64,000 bases of DNA from Anastrepha obliqua (GCF_027943255.1 NC_072896.1:9238001-9302000); one strand, 5' to 3'. Counted from the stretch's first letter, positions 34,105 through 45,386 are shown. The notes: a model not told the origin generated them from the sequence alone. Numbers and translations: made by a program.

Positions 34105-34865
34105 TAATATATTTTCCGATAGTCAATTTGCGATCAGGGCACTGTCGTCGCCGTATTGCAGCTCTCTTCTCGTAAACTCCTTATAAGGAGGAGCTCAAAC
34201 GTCTCGAACGAGCAGAAAACATTTCCCTTATCTGGGTTCTTGGGCACAGAAATATACAGGGAAATGCAATTCCCGACGAGCTTGCCAGGAAGGGGTCGAC
34301 AGGTTTCAGTTGCCCCCTTCTCAGACATTGGTGTCGCCTTGACCGTTGTTAAAGGGAAACTGCACAATTTCTTTCTAAAAAAAGGGCAAGACAGATGGAA
34401 ACTCTTGAAACTGAGCATTTGTCTTCTCATCGTGTGCTATTTCGAAAACACTGTGGCCTCAATGCGATATAAACAGAACGCTTAAGGTGATGATGATCCC
34501 CCACCATTCAATTTCCAAACTCATTGCAGCGTTCACTCGTCACTGGGTGATCGGTACTCACGCGAAGAAGATTGGAATTCCGTACAACCCCTATTGCAGA
34601 AGCTGTGGGGATCCTACAGAGAAAGAGACTGTTGAACATTTTCTCTGCAAATGTCCAGCTTGAGATTCCTTAGCGCGCCCTTTGGGGATGGCTTAAAGAA
34701 ACTCTCCAGCCTCGAGAAATTTCTCTCCTCCACTACATCAACAGCTCTGAATGGCTGTAGACGGTTTTCTCGGCCGAAATTTTTTCTTTGCACAGGTAGT
34801 AGCCCACATTATGGTATCAAAATGGAACGTAAGTGCTACTTGCTGTGTACCTAACCTACCTACCT
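34105..34865 (+). mobile_element. RNase H LINE fragment, copy B2
   Basis: Starts inside RNase H at IFSDSQFAIRAL (about 34113-34145). It continues in shifted frames through ENISLIWVLGHRNIQGNAIP, DELARKG, a region corresponding to copy B1 (VALTVVKGKLHNFFLKK against LAVVKGEMYKLFLRK) and AAFTRHWVIGTHAKKIGIP. The zinc tail is YCRSCGDPTEKETVEHFLCK. The 3' UTR contains ATGGTATCAA at 34811 and ends in ACCTAACCTACCTACC near 34850-34865, like copy B1 at 16140. The copy is 5'-truncated and frameshifted. Confidence 0.8.
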
Positions 34866-36099
34866 TGAGAAGTTGGAGCCGCTTGAAGCTTGCACCTGAT
34901 TGTACTAAAATTTAATGGGCTATCAAACTGCGTACCTAAACTTTTTCTAACAATTCGAATTAAATTATTATTTTATTAACAAATAAAAATTTCTAAGAAT
35001 AGTTGCTTACATGTATGTATATGTATAAGTATGTATATGAGTAGCCACTTGGAAAATCTATAGTAAATGAACGCTACAATTTTAAGTCCAGAGCATTAAC
35101 TTGAACCAAAACTCAGATTATGTTTCCTATAAGAATACAACCATATGATCCATTGGCACTTCATTCCACAGCTCCACTGCAACATTATTAAATCCACCTT
35201 TTGTAAACTCCATCATTAAAAACAAAAAGTTTTTTTTCCGCTCAATACAAATCATTCGCCTGCAAGCGAACTTCAAAATTCCTCAGCACTTTGGCAACAT
35301 TTTAATTATTGAATATTGCAAAAAAATGACTATTGCAAATTTTAACTGCCATTCAACAGATTTTAAGGATATTCAGTCAGCGCTTAACTCACATCCGTCA
35401 GTCAGCCAGTCACTTCAACTGCATATTTGGTGCACTTCACCACGCCTGTGGATTTCGAATGAATTGGCAAAAGCGCTTTAATTACTGCTGCTGTTGCTAT
35501 TTTCTTTTTTTTACATTTTTTTTTCTTTTTTGGCATTTCGACCAACTTCATTGCCTTTGGCTATGTGAATTCGCTTGCATTTCGAGCTTAATTAAAAATT
35601 ATCTTTACACACATAACCTTTATTGCAGGCAAGAGCAGACCAAAACGAAAAAAAAAATTAAAAAAATAAAATTAAAAATACGCCTGCAGAGCAAAAACTT
35701 GAAATAAAATGGCATTCACAATGGCCGGTACATAAAGTAACTCAGGCCACTTCACGGTATACTGAAATATTAATTAACAAACACAGTAAAGTAAGTAAAA
35801 ATAAATACAGAAAAGGCAAGAAAATAGAGGAATAAAAAAAATTGGCAGAAATTGATGCTTAAATGGATTTTAATGCATATTTTATTAAATTCTATAAAAT
35901 TGTGTAAACAACTGCATTTTGCTTTTAAGTTGAGATGTTTTGAATAATTTTGTACTCATACATACACACGAGCAGATATATACATATATATGGACGCCAC
36001 GCGACAAAGCGATAGCACATAACATTTCGATCGATTTTGACAATTTTTCTTTCTTGTTTTTAATTTTCATTATTTTTCGAGAAAAGCATTGCTTATTTT
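34866..36099. other. non-coding, unassigned
   Basis: Includes a copy of the ATGGGCTATCAAACTG phrase at 34912 (also at 25428 and, diverged, 29047), TATG-type microsatellite near 35012-35040 and poly-T near 35506-35530. No gene supported. Confidence 0.45.
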
Positions 36100-36312
36100 C
36101 TAACAAAAACTGCATAAATCAAAGCTCTTCATATCACGAACTTGTCCCAACAGCTCGAATTTTTTCACCAATTTCTGTATTGCGGTCCAACAAGGTGCTT
36201 CACGATTACCCAAAAATGTTCGATTTTTACGAACCGTCTCTGCCAAATTTTCACCATTTTTATAGTGAATTTTAATAACTCCAATGCTTTGCTGAAGCGT
36301 GTATCGTTCTAT
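36100..36312 (-). pseudogene. rosa/maT-like transposase N-terminus (DUF4817-type HTH), minus strand
   Basis: Reading down from 36312 gives an uninterrupted frame IERYTLQQSIGVIKIHYKNG, then ENLAETVRKNRTFLGNREAP and a helix block AIQKLVKKFELLGQVRD, closing at a stop at 36100-36102. This is the N-terminal helix-turn-helix of the mariner-like transposases related to the one at 60720 (EQRLQINEFYYKNACSVKKV there). The usual ATG codon reads ATA. About 95 bp further out (near 36405 on the minus strand) is AGGTGCTATTTTGAATAGC, a plausible terminal inverted repeat similar to the right end of the element at 61915. The rest of the transposase is gone. Confidence 0.7.
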
Positions 36313-36425
36313 TTTTATTAATGGTGTAGTTTCTGCTTGTCAAATATCAAAAAATGACAACTTCAAGAGTGACATATACCGAAATAGCGGGCTATTCAAA
36401 ATAGCACCTGTTATTAGAAAACCCT

Positions 36426-36737
36426 TTGGAACTTCTAGACGTAACACTTGTAACGTTTTTTGATGATAACCTCGATGAGGGGTGGATTTTCCAGCATGAC
36501 AACGCCACTATTCGTGGTTCCAAGGCAACAAAACCCTTTTTGTCAGCAAAAACACTACTCATTTTAGAAGGACCTGCATGCAGCACTGACTTTAACCCAA
36601 TCGAAAATGTATGGGCAATAGTTACTCAATCGGTTTTCAAAAATGGAAGTGCTAAAAGCCTTGGAAATGCGATTAATCCCGAATTGTCAAAAATGTATCA
36701 AAATGTTATTAAAAAACTTCATCAAATCAGTGCCTAG
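36426..36737 (+). pseudogene. Tc1-like transposase C-terminus (DD34E)
   Basis: The 103-residue frame covers the last third of a Tc1 transposase. GWIFQHDNATIRGSKATKPF contains the second catalytic Asp, and ACSTDFNPIENVWAI contains the Glu 34 residues later, the DD34E spacing of Tc1. The tail VIKKLHQIS matches the usual end. The first catalytic Asp and the DNA-binding domain are missing. It abuts the outer end of the minus-strand rosa-like fragment (about 36405), so that insertion or a deletion probably removed the upstream part. Confidence 0.85.
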
Positions 36738-36745
36738 ACAACTTC

Positions 36746-38735
36746 AGCAAGTTATATTCAAAGGAGGATACAACACAAATTACTAAGCCCCAAATTACTA
36801 ACTAACCCCAAGAATTGTATTGGTCTAGTTTAAATGATATGTACGAGTATATGTATGTATGTTTGCATCTCCTTCTACTCAATATTCTGATTGACTAAGT
36901 CTTCCAGTGTAGCAGCCACTTACACTTACCTTTAGCCTCAAACACTTCAACTTTCCTTGCTCACTCCGCGCCCTAGCATATTTGATGAGCAGTCTAATGG
37001 ACGTGTAATAAAACTATCTCGTTTAAGAGTAATGCAATACACTTTTCTTGTTCTTGCATGTTATCTAATATTTTTAAATATTAAGTACATATGCACTTTC
37101 CGACATACGCACAGGCGTCCAGTGTACACTCGCATACAAATGTGTCAATATTAAAAAGCTATCGATTCGCTTGAGTGCATTTTTGAATGTATGGGTGTAT
37201 GTGTGTGAGTGTGTACATATGGACATATATTATAAATTTGTACACATATTTATTCCAAGTAAACATAACCCTCGCCTAACTGTCTATTGCGCTATGCGTA
37301 TGTATTTGTTTGTTTGTCTATTTGTTGTTAGACGAAGAAACAGCAAAACGAAAAAAAATAAAGAATAATAATAAACTTCTGAGCAAACTGACTACTGCTG
37401 GCTGACTGACTAACATTGCAATGTACTGGTGCTGCTGCTGTCCCTCCCTAAGTATTTGCTCGCGCTGACTTGATGAAATACCAATGAAGAATATTACTCG
37501 ATGAGCGATGGTAATGGTGACAGTGATGATGATGTCGATGGCGGCGATGGTGCCGGCACTGGCGTTTAACTTGGCGACGACATCGTTGTTGTTGGTATTG
37601 TTGTCGTCATAGTCATAGCCGTCGCCGTCGCCGTCGTCGCTGGTGCTATTCCTCCTCATCAATGTTTGGTTAGATAAAATTGCGAAGCGCAAAAAATAAA
37701 CACATCAATTTCATTTCAAGCGCACAAACAAGCGACTTTTTGCAAATGTACCAGCACTAAAACACTATTTTAGCTACATGCATCCATACATACACACACA
37801 CACACATATTTACTCACATACTCACATACTCACATACTCGCATACTCGTGTATGTACATATTTAAAGTATATTGACATGCATGTTTACGATATATTTGCT
37901 TTTTAGCGCTTTTAACGTCGCACGAAGGAGATGGAAGAAATAGGAACAAAAACAAAGGCAAAGAAATATACGAGCAGCAACTGCAAATATTTTACAACAA
38001 CTGACAGTCCCTGATGACCCAAAAAGCGTTAATGTTTTTGTAATGCGACTTATGTTTTTGTGGTGTGATTGGCATATGCGAGCACACAAACACACACAAA
38101 CACGCATACATGCATACATACAATCTAATATAAATAGGTTTGCTTACATTTGAGCAGAAAAGTTTTGCTTACAATTTATAATGTAAAATACATAGAGTAG
38201 CCTCGAGTCAAAGTCGGATATGAGAGCAAACAATTTTCCACGCTCAAAATATTGACACTAAAAAAAGTAGTCGACACTGACTTTAATTACTAATTTTGCT
38301 TCTGCAATACTTCTTTATTTTTGGTTTATATAGTTTTCTGAAGTCCACGTTAGTCTTCCGATATACTTTTTTTCTTTAGAAGGCAAAGCCAATTTCTGGC
38401 AAAAAATTTATTTATGTGAATAAAATCCAAACCATTAAATTATCTAATATATTTGAATAAATTAAATTAAACAATTAATTTTGAATTTATTTTATCTTAA
38501 TACGTAGAAAAAAATTATAAATAAAAACTTTAACTCTAATTGTAGAAAAAGTTGATGAATTGGGGTAAAATTTACTCCAGTCTTTCGTTTACGTCAAAAA
38601 AAAAAGATGTGACTACTGGAAGTTAGATTTGTGGGGCGCTGGTCAAGTCCAAGTACTCAGTTAGGAAAACCATTGTACTACACCCGGATATATTATATTA
38701 CATAGTAAGGAATAGAGAAACAGGATAGATACAGT
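36746..38735. other. microsatellite-rich non-coding DNA
   Basis: TATG tracts near 36850, GT-rich patches near 37195-37215, a 200-bp trinucleotide-rich stretch at about 37500-37690 and CA repeats at 37793-37805. An ACTCACATAC-type decamer repeat lies at 37812-37848, with TACA patches near 38100. Minus-strand frames over 37500-37690 give Asp/Gly/Asn runs. No supported gene. Confidence 0.55.
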
Positions 38736-38739
38736 ATGG

Positions 38740-39360
38740 ATGGTGAGACTGAAAAATTGGATCAGTCTTCCGCGCATCTTTTGGAATTATTGATGAATCT
38801 TAAGAGGTCCAGAAGAGGAATAGTATGAACTTTATCCATACTCAGAACCCCAATAGCTTAAGTCTAGAAAACGCGGGACAGCTACAGAGAAAATGTTCTC
38901 ATTCTCACGGCAGGATAGGCATATTGGGTCGTCAATGATTCCCATGGTAGACATATGCTGACCGAAACATTGTGCTCTGTGATTATAACCACCAGTACTC
39001 TCAGTTCCTGCCTATTAAGTTTTAGGAGAAAGTTGGCTAATTTCCTGAATAGTTCTTTCACAAAGCATTTGGCTACTCTGCTGGCAACTCAGACCAACGA
39101 CTTCTATGAGTCATCAATGCATAGTTGAATACGTGCAGAACTGACACCTAGAAAGGGTTCATGGTCTAGTGGTGCGCTTGCAGAGTCTTCATTAGCCAGT
39201 TTATCAGCCAATGCGTTCCCTGTAACATCGCAGTGTCCAGGTTCCCAAATAAGACAAACTTTGTGGTGTTTTGCGACAATGTTCAGTTTTGTCTTACATT
39301 CACCAACTAATTTCGAGGAGCAGCATGGGTTAGTAAGGGCTCTTAGTGTAGCTTGCCGGA
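38740..39360 (-). mobile_element. RNase H LINE 3' region, minus strand
   Basis: From about 39352 to a stop at 39104-39106 the minus strand reads LRALTNPCCSSKLVGECKTK, then KVCLIWEPGHCDVTGNALAD (RNase H last-Asp block) and KLANEDSASAPLDHEPFLG. After a frameshift the zinc tail reads STMGIIDDPICLSCRENENI near 38895-38960. The DDPICLSC wording matches EDPMCLSC at 49545, so these two belong together and differ from copies A-C. RT and most of RNase H are absent. Confidence 0.7.
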
Positions 39361-39639
39361 GGTTATGTCATTTCATCTTATTAGAATATTCGCAATTCAT
39401 ATTCACAATTTGAAAAAAAAAAACTTTTGAGTCTGGGGTTTTATAGTTCATTAAATTTTAGTGTTCCAAAGTTTAAGTTTCTAATCGCTAAAAAGTGCGT
39501 TGATTTTTTACAATTTTTTCCAATTACGATGTTGGGCATTTTTTCCTTATAAAAGATTTCGGGCTATGTGCCTTATATGGAAGAAAATTCTGAATATCGT
39601 ATGCAAACAAATTGTGAAATATCAGCACTGAAGAAACTT

Positions 39640-39915
39640 CAGTCTTACTGTACCCCAGCGGGTCAGGGGCTAGAATTTGCCCGAGATAAGGTCTGTTGTA
39701 AAAGAGGACTAAAATCCAGGGATAGCAGTCCCCGAGCAGTATGGAAACTCAACTGGTAGTGTCTTCGGGCACAAGGTCAGACTGAAGACTTAATCTCAGT
39801 ATCACGGAGAACAGGAGCCCTCAGAGTTCGCTCTGACCTGTTCTTGAGAACGGCCCTTCGGAGCGGTTGTCGTGGTGGCTGTGTTTAATAACTAAAACGC
39901 GGGAAAATATTTTCT
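39640..39915 (+). repeat. hairpin-bearing dispersed repeat, copy 1
   Basis: About 270 bp matches 58815-59080 in the same order with scattered differences. Segments include GGGGCTAGAATTTGCCCGAG, GTTGTAAAAGAGGACTAAAA and two hairpins. One pairs GTCTTCGG (39761-39768) with CTGAAGAC (39782-39789). The other is a 35-nt compound stem-loop at 39809-39843. The family is unknown to me; it may be the structured UTR of a retroelement. It lies directly upstream of a SINE 3' half. Confidence 0.7.
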
Positions 39916-39919
39916 GATT

Positions 39920-40068
39920 GGTTTGTATTTCGCGTGTATTCTGCGATGAAAAAGCTCCTCATAAAAAATATCTACCGTTCGGAGTCGGCTTGAAACTGTA
40001 GGTCCCACCACTGTAGGTCCTACCACGCCACAAAAAGGGTGTATGTGTTAATTATACATACATACATA
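39920..40068 (+). mobile_element. SINE 3' part, copy S3
   Basis: Carries the SINE body phrases GTATTCTGCGATGAAAAAGC, CCGTTCGGAGTCGGCT and GAAACTGTAGGTCC and the tail AATTATACATACATACATA. The tRNA-like head is missing, so this is a 5'-truncated or recombined copy. Its tail is the target of the pogo-like insertion at 40069. Confidence 0.75.
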
Positions 40069-40575
40069 CAGTAGGTTCTGTTTTTATGCGGCTTTTTTTT
40101 ATGCGGTTTTGAAATAGTGCGGTTTTTTTTTAAATTAAAAAATGCATGTCGACCTATCGGGAATTGTACATATAAACAAGATTCTAAGCCAGCTAAGCAA
40201 AAACTCATCACAGATTACATCAGAAATGCTAACCCTACAAGTATGGAACCGCCTGCATAACTATCTAGATCAGACGTGTACATTTCCTCAAGTGACGAAA
40301 GTGATTTTACGCCAAATCCTAAACGAACGCGCAACATGTGGGTATTGTCTGATTTTATTTCTGACTTAAATTTATTTTTCGATTCTGACGTTTCTTAAAT
40401 AAAGATATAATTTTCAAAAATACAATATTTTGTTTATGCGATTTTATTTAATTATTTCAGATTCATGCGGTTTTAGCACTTTTGAAACGTATCTATAGTT
40501 TTACTATAGAACTAGTAGCTTTTTTTATGCTGTTTCTTGCGGAACGTATCTACCGCGTAAAAACAGAACCTACTG
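40069..40575. mobile_element. pogo/Tigger-like non-autonomous TIR element
   Basis: A complete 507-bp element. The left end CAGTAGGTTCTGTTTTTA and the right end are inverted copies over about 23 bp with one mismatch, and both sides are flanked by TA (40067-40068 and 40576-40577). CAGT...ACTG ends plus TA duplication are typical of pogo-type Tc1/mariner elements. Inside are short TATGCGGTTTT phrases echoing the TIR and a 75-residue frame (40142-40369) without a recognisable transposase motif. It sits in the TACA tail of SINE copy S3, so it is younger than that SINE. Confidence 0.85.
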
Positions 40576-41309
40576 TATATGCAAAAAAATTTTAGAGTCA
40601 CTTATGTCGAGTACAATATAAGTTTTTCAAATTAAATGGGGGATTAAACAGTTGCAGATACAATCGAAAAAATACCAATTTTGAACATTTTTTCGCATCC
40701 TTTTGGATTTTTCAACAACTTCATAAGTCTGAAACTACATTTTTTCGCGGCAAGTAACGAAATAAAAAAATCTTGATCAGATCCGAAATGCAGAACTGTT
40801 CAACCTTAACCATAAATTTCCAGGCAACATATCGGCAAACTTTAACACGTTGCGCGGCAAGTGATTCTGACGAAAATCTTTACTGGATGCCAAGCAGGTG
40901 TTTTTGATAGAAAGCGGTGAAAGAGAAGACATATTTTTTTATTTTTTTTATTTTTGTATTTTATAATTGTTTATCCTTTTTGGGGAGGCCCACAAAATGC
41001 CATCAAATATGGAAAAACGGGGCTGGTGATGCCAATATATAGCCCATCCCTCCCAAATGTCAACCTCACCTTCACGCGGTACTCCCTGTTTTAAAATTAA
41101 CGAGGCTCTGACGACCGAGTATAGGCGGTGTAACCTATCCATCCCTGATAGAGGAAATCATGTTGAAAACAAAGCTGGCAGCTAGGTACCGGAATCGGAA
41201 AAGTAGACTGATAATCTGCCAATCTTAAACTCAAATCTATCAACGAAACCACAGTAGCACTTTGTGGCCTCGCGGAACCATGGGAACTTATATATATTTT
41301 ACTTTTTGG
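40576..41309. other. unassigned
   Basis: No gene recognised. CCTTCACGCGGTACTCCCTG near 41069 resembles CTCCACGCGGTACACCCTG near 8462, suggesting a shared but unidentified repeat. Confidence 0.4.
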
Positions 41310-41425
41310 CGCCCACGGTAGTTGTTGTTATTGTCGTCGTTGAAGCAGCATAACATTCCCCATACAAATATAAGGAATGCTCCTGAAGTGACAGTCCTTT
41401 GTCGGATATAAATGTGGAAAGGGTT
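41310..41425 (-). repeat. putative retroelement 3' tail, minus strand
   Basis: On the minus strand a phrase ending ATGTTATGCTGCTTCAACG leads into a degenerate CAA/CGA run, similar to the GGCTGCTACAACAACAAC arrangement at 8601-8629. Evidence is limited to the tail. Confidence 0.35.
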
Positions 41426-41439
41426 GAGAAGCTTGGGAA

Positions 41440-41690
41440 TCCAGCAGCGTTAGTAGAATGGGTTGCTGCGTGCCTAACATTGGAAAGTGCCTGGGCTCGA
41501 ATCTCTGGCTATCAAGACCCAAATTGTTGAGCATTTTTTTATAATACCGCTCGCACTGGTCGGTTTCTAATACCCCTCGGCAGGCAATCGTAAACTTCCG
41601 AGTGTATTTCTACCTGAAAAAGCTCCTCAATACGTACACCACAAATTTGAGAAGGAACTCGGCCAGACACAATAAAGCGTCTAACAACCA
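41440..41690 (+). mobile_element. tRNA-derived SINE, copy S4
   Basis: Head with TAGTAGAATGGGTTG (A-box-like, 41451) and GGCTCGAATCTC (B-box-like, near 41493). The body has CCCTCGGCAGGCAATCGTAA, ACTTCCGAGTGTATTTCTAC, AAAGCTCCTC and GAGAAGGAACTCGGCCAGAC. The tail is diverged, and no TA tail remains. Same family as S1 but older. Confidence 0.8.
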
Positions 41691-43015
41691 AACACCTAAG
41701 CGCATTGCGTATAAGTTTTTAGGAGTATACTTCGTATAATTTTGTACGACAAGGTCCTGTATGGTGGAACTGAAATCGTAAAACTCCTCAAAACGCAATG
41801 AAAGTCCAAGCCTGCTTTAAAAGCATAAAAATTGTATGCAGTTCCGCACGAAAGCGCACGGTGAGGTTTAATATGAAGGTTAAGTTAGGCTAGGCCGCTG
41901 CGGTTTTTCATTAAAGGGATACACTCAGGATTGTCGCTCGTTCTAATGCCGCATGGGGAACTTGTCCTGGCTCCTAAAACCGATGTGAGCCGTTCAGAAA
42001 TTTTAGAAGCTCCCTGTGAAGTAACCCCAGCTAATTTTATAAATTTGTTTTGTGGCATGGCAGAAATTATTAGATGCCGTACAAAAACGTGCGAAATTAT
42101 TTTCAATTTTATTAAATTTGTTTTTAGAGTTTGCTCGTCCCTTAAAGGGTTAATTTCTACTTGCATGCTTCGTTTGCTCTGTTTTTTCGCGTTTGCACAT
42201 TAGTTTACCTTGACGGCCTTTACCTACGACACTGACACTTTTATTGTTATTGCTTGAAACCTGTTCTTATGGATAAGCCTTTTTCATGCTTGTCGTCGCC
42301 ACTTTAAAATCGTAGTCCTTTTGTTCTAATTTCTTTAGGCTTCTTTGGGCTTCTTTGGGCTTCTCAACCCTTCCCACATTTATGTGTGTATGTGCATGTA
42401 TTTATTTTATTCACTTTTCAACGCACCATAACTTGTTTGGCTTATACGTCAGCTCGTAAACGCTGATATCCGCCCATTCTACTTGCATCGCCGTCATCGC
42501 CGTGGTTCTCGCCATCGTCCCCGCCAACATCGGCCGCGTTGTGTTAGCGCGCTGATCAACAGCGAAAGACACGCCATGCTTGTGCTTTATACTGCCACCA
42601 ATTTGCCTTCTAAACGCAAACGTAGCTGTTCATTCAACCTGGCTGACTGACTACCTGTTTCCTATTATTATTTTGTGTTTTTTTTCTTGTTTTTATCTGT
42701 GCACCAACCAGTCAGTCTGATGACCAGTCACTCAAACGGTTGGCTCGGTTGGCTCGGCTGGGCTCGCTCGTCCAGTTGTACAACCAGTTCGCCAGTTAAG
42801 TTCTACGGTTCACTGCCGTCGCCAATGTCTGATGTCTTCAACAAGTTTATTGCCATGCCAACTATTTTTGAGCTGTTGCCTGCCCGCACTCGTTCAAGTT
42901 CTTTTTTCTTGCCACTTTTAATGTTGCTTTTGAAGCTGCATCTTATCTGGTCTGCTGAATTCTACGTGCTATTATTTCCTTTGAATTGGCATCCTGTTGT
43001 ATGTATGTATGTATG

Positions 43016-43055
<40 letters not shown>

Positions 43056-44179
43056 CCAGCATTAACAGTCGCTTGGTCCGCTCATTCACCCCTTCAATAT
43101 ATTTTATATCCATCAGCTTCGGGTATCATTGGATATTTTATTTTCATTTTTTGCCGTCGCATATGTTTTGGTGCATTTTACGAGCGCAACGTTCAGTTGG
43201 ACTTAGTTAAACTGCTGTTTGTCGCTAAGTTATAGAAATGGCTTCAGCAAAAACTAAGCGAAAGAGTTTATATTCATCTGTAGAAAAAAAACGAAAGGCG
43301 CACAGATATTTTAATTACGATTTTCGCGTTAAAAGCTTAAAGTATTTTTACGAGCTGCGCGCACGCACACACAAACACATTATTGTCTTCACCAAACATA
43401 AAATACTTGAATATCTCTTCAACTGAGTCCATAAAACTCCAATTGCATTGTGAACGATTTTATTATCATCCTGGGTATATTCGTATTTTGGGGTTTTATT
43501 AATGTTATTATGCATGGAATACAGATGCCTATATATTAGGGCAGTTAACTTTTGGGGCCACCAAACGAAACAGCGATTATGCGAAGCAAGAGTTCTTTAG
43601 GGGGGTACGTAACTGTCGTCACTTGAGACAATCGATTTTTTTGTCTATTAAAAGTTACTTAAGTACCTTAAAAAAGATAAGCTCACAGTGTCAGGGTGGC
43701 ACAAATTTCCGATTCTGATTTATTATTACATTATTCAAAGAGTTGAGTCGGATGAATACTGAAACAAAAATTTTAAAAGAGTTTTTCTCGAAACCACACT
43801 GTCATTAGAAAGGAAATCCATTCTTTAGTCCTCTTTCTGTTTGTTTAGTTTTAGAGCTTACTTTGGGTGATAGGTATTCCTTTCTGCCATAAAATGCTTA
43901 GTAATTTATATGAGACCTTGAGACGTACAGCTTGGCAGCTAGTCGTCATTTCTTAATGAGAAATAAATAAATAAAAAAATTATATGAGACCTCAGCGCAG
44001 GTATCAGTTAGTCTGCAATTTCTAGTGGGATATGCAACATACAGGTAGAGGTTACTTTGCCTACCTCCCGGCTGGAAAGAGAAAAAGTATGATCATGCCA
44101 GTCTATTATTGTCCTCGAAGATCAGGAATTTTGCAACTCTCTTTCCATATCAGAAGGATTGGCATAAGGGATTCTTTCT
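41691..44179. other. non-coding with microsatellites
   Basis: A triple GGCTTCTTT 13-mer near 42338-42365 and a (GT)n tract at 43018-43050. A 186-residue frame (42675-43235) is interrupted in meaning by the GT tract, which becomes Cys/Val. No domain and no exon-like structure. Confidence 0.5.
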
Positions 44180-44580
44180 AAACAACTTCGACACTACAGT
44201 CTATACAGATGGCAGTAAAATGGATTGTGGTGCTCGAGCAAGTATACATATAATCTCATAGACTTAAAATTTAAAAATTTGTACGTCTCGGTAATGCCTG
44301 CAGGTTCTTCCAGGCGGAAGTACTGGCAAATGGGGAAGCTTGTAGGCTATTAATCGCAGACTGCTCTGTTAAGGACAATATCGTTATTCTTTCAGGTAGC
44401 CAAACTGCGATCCAAGCACTGGATTCGGCTGCTTCAAACACTTCTAAACCGGTAGAACAGAAGAGGAATAGCATTATCGCTCTAAGTGAAAACTATAAAG
44501 TTACTTTTCGCGCTCACCGAAGCTGTGTTGACCAAGCCAACACACTTCCGATTATAGTAGAACAATCAGTTGAGTGATGA
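44180..44580 (+). pseudogene. RNase H domain fragment of a LINE
   Basis: Reads VYTDGSKMDCGARASIH (first Asp), then after a broken stretch RLGNACRFFQAEVLANGEAC (Glu) and NIVILSGSQTAIQALDSAAS, where Gly replaces the second catalytic Asp. It runs to a stop near 44577 and is directly abutted by an unrelated LINE RT. Both RT and zinc tail are missing. Confidence 0.75.
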
Positions 44581-44592
44581 TCCGCGCTCTAC

Positions 44593-45030
44593 ATGCTTTT
44601 TGTAGACTTTAAGAAGGCGTTCGACACTATCAAACGAGACGCAATATGGCTGGCACTGAGTAGAAAGGGAGTTCCTGTCACGATAATCCGTCTCATCAAA
44701 GATTTCTACGAGAACTCCGAACCGCCAGTGCTTCACAAAGGCGATATCAGCGTTCGATGCACTACCAGCAGGCGTAAGGCAAGGTTTCCCCTGTCGCCCC
44801 TTCTCTTCGCCATCGTCCTTGATGACGTCATGAGTCAACTGACCCTGTACAAAAAAGGCATCGTATGGAGTTTCACCAGACATCTCGAGGAGCTGGACTT
44901 CGCCGATGACATATGCCTCCTCTCTCACAAACTCTCCGACATGCAAGCGAAGCCGGACAATCTAGTCACGCTGGCGCGCACTGTCGGACTGGAGGTCAAC
45001 ATCGCTAAGACCATGGCCATGAGAGTTAAC
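44593..45030 (+). pseudogene. LINE reverse transcriptase fragment (ADDICLLS type)
   Basis: The frame holds LFVDFKKAFDTIKRDAIW (RT motif A), GVPVTIIRLIKDFYENS, and SPLLFAIVLDDVM following the position of the usual RQGCPLSP. The catalytic box reads FADDICLLSH, then LARTVGLEVNIAKTMAMRVN. It is a different LINE class from the RNase H ones, plausibly the one whose WNPQG tails lie at 10911 and 12236. It joins the following transposase fragment in the same frame, giving a 203-residue chimera by chance. Confidence 0.85.
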
Positions 45031-45033
45031 GAC

Positions 45034-45386
45034 TTTTTGATGCCGCAGATAGAAGCACGTGATCTCCACAATATTTGGTTCCAACGAGACGTCTCTACTT
45101 GCCATACAGCCCGCGAAACAATGGATTTACTGCGTCGTCGTTTCGGTGATCAATTTATCTGCCGCCGCGGAACAGTGGATTGGCCATCAAGAGGGTGTGT
45201 TTGAATTTTTATTTGTGCGGGTATATAAAGTCTAAATGCTTTGTGGTATGCTACGATTGAGTTATTGGAAGTCAACATTACCAAAGTCATTCACGAGATA
45301 CCGACCGAGGTCCTCTAGAAAGTCATTCAAAATTCGTGTTTACGGATGGCCGAATTAGGACGCAGTTGTGGCCAACAATCATCTTA
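45034..45386 (+). pseudogene. rosa/maT-like (DD41D-type) transposase C-terminus
   Basis: FLMPQIEARDLHNIWFQRD supplies the second-Asp region, followed by STCHTARETMDLLRRRFGDQ and GTVDWPSRGC. The frame breaks where the third catalytic residue should be. The continuation LNFYLCGYIKSK, EVNITKVIHEIPTEVL and RMAELGRSCGQQ is in other frames, with stops. It aligns with 61426-61800 (DMWFQQDDATCHTVRVTMDL there). It is truncated at the right by TIR element copy A. Confidence 0.8.

Noticed and set aside
37318..37692. Asp/Gly/Asn-rich minus-strand frame
   Set aside because: Trinucleotide repeat translation. No start context, no domain and no neighbouring exon.
42675..43235. 186-residue plus-strand open frame
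   Set aside because: Crosses a long (GT)n microsatellite that becomes Cys/Val repeats. No recognisable domain, and an overlapping frame is equally open.
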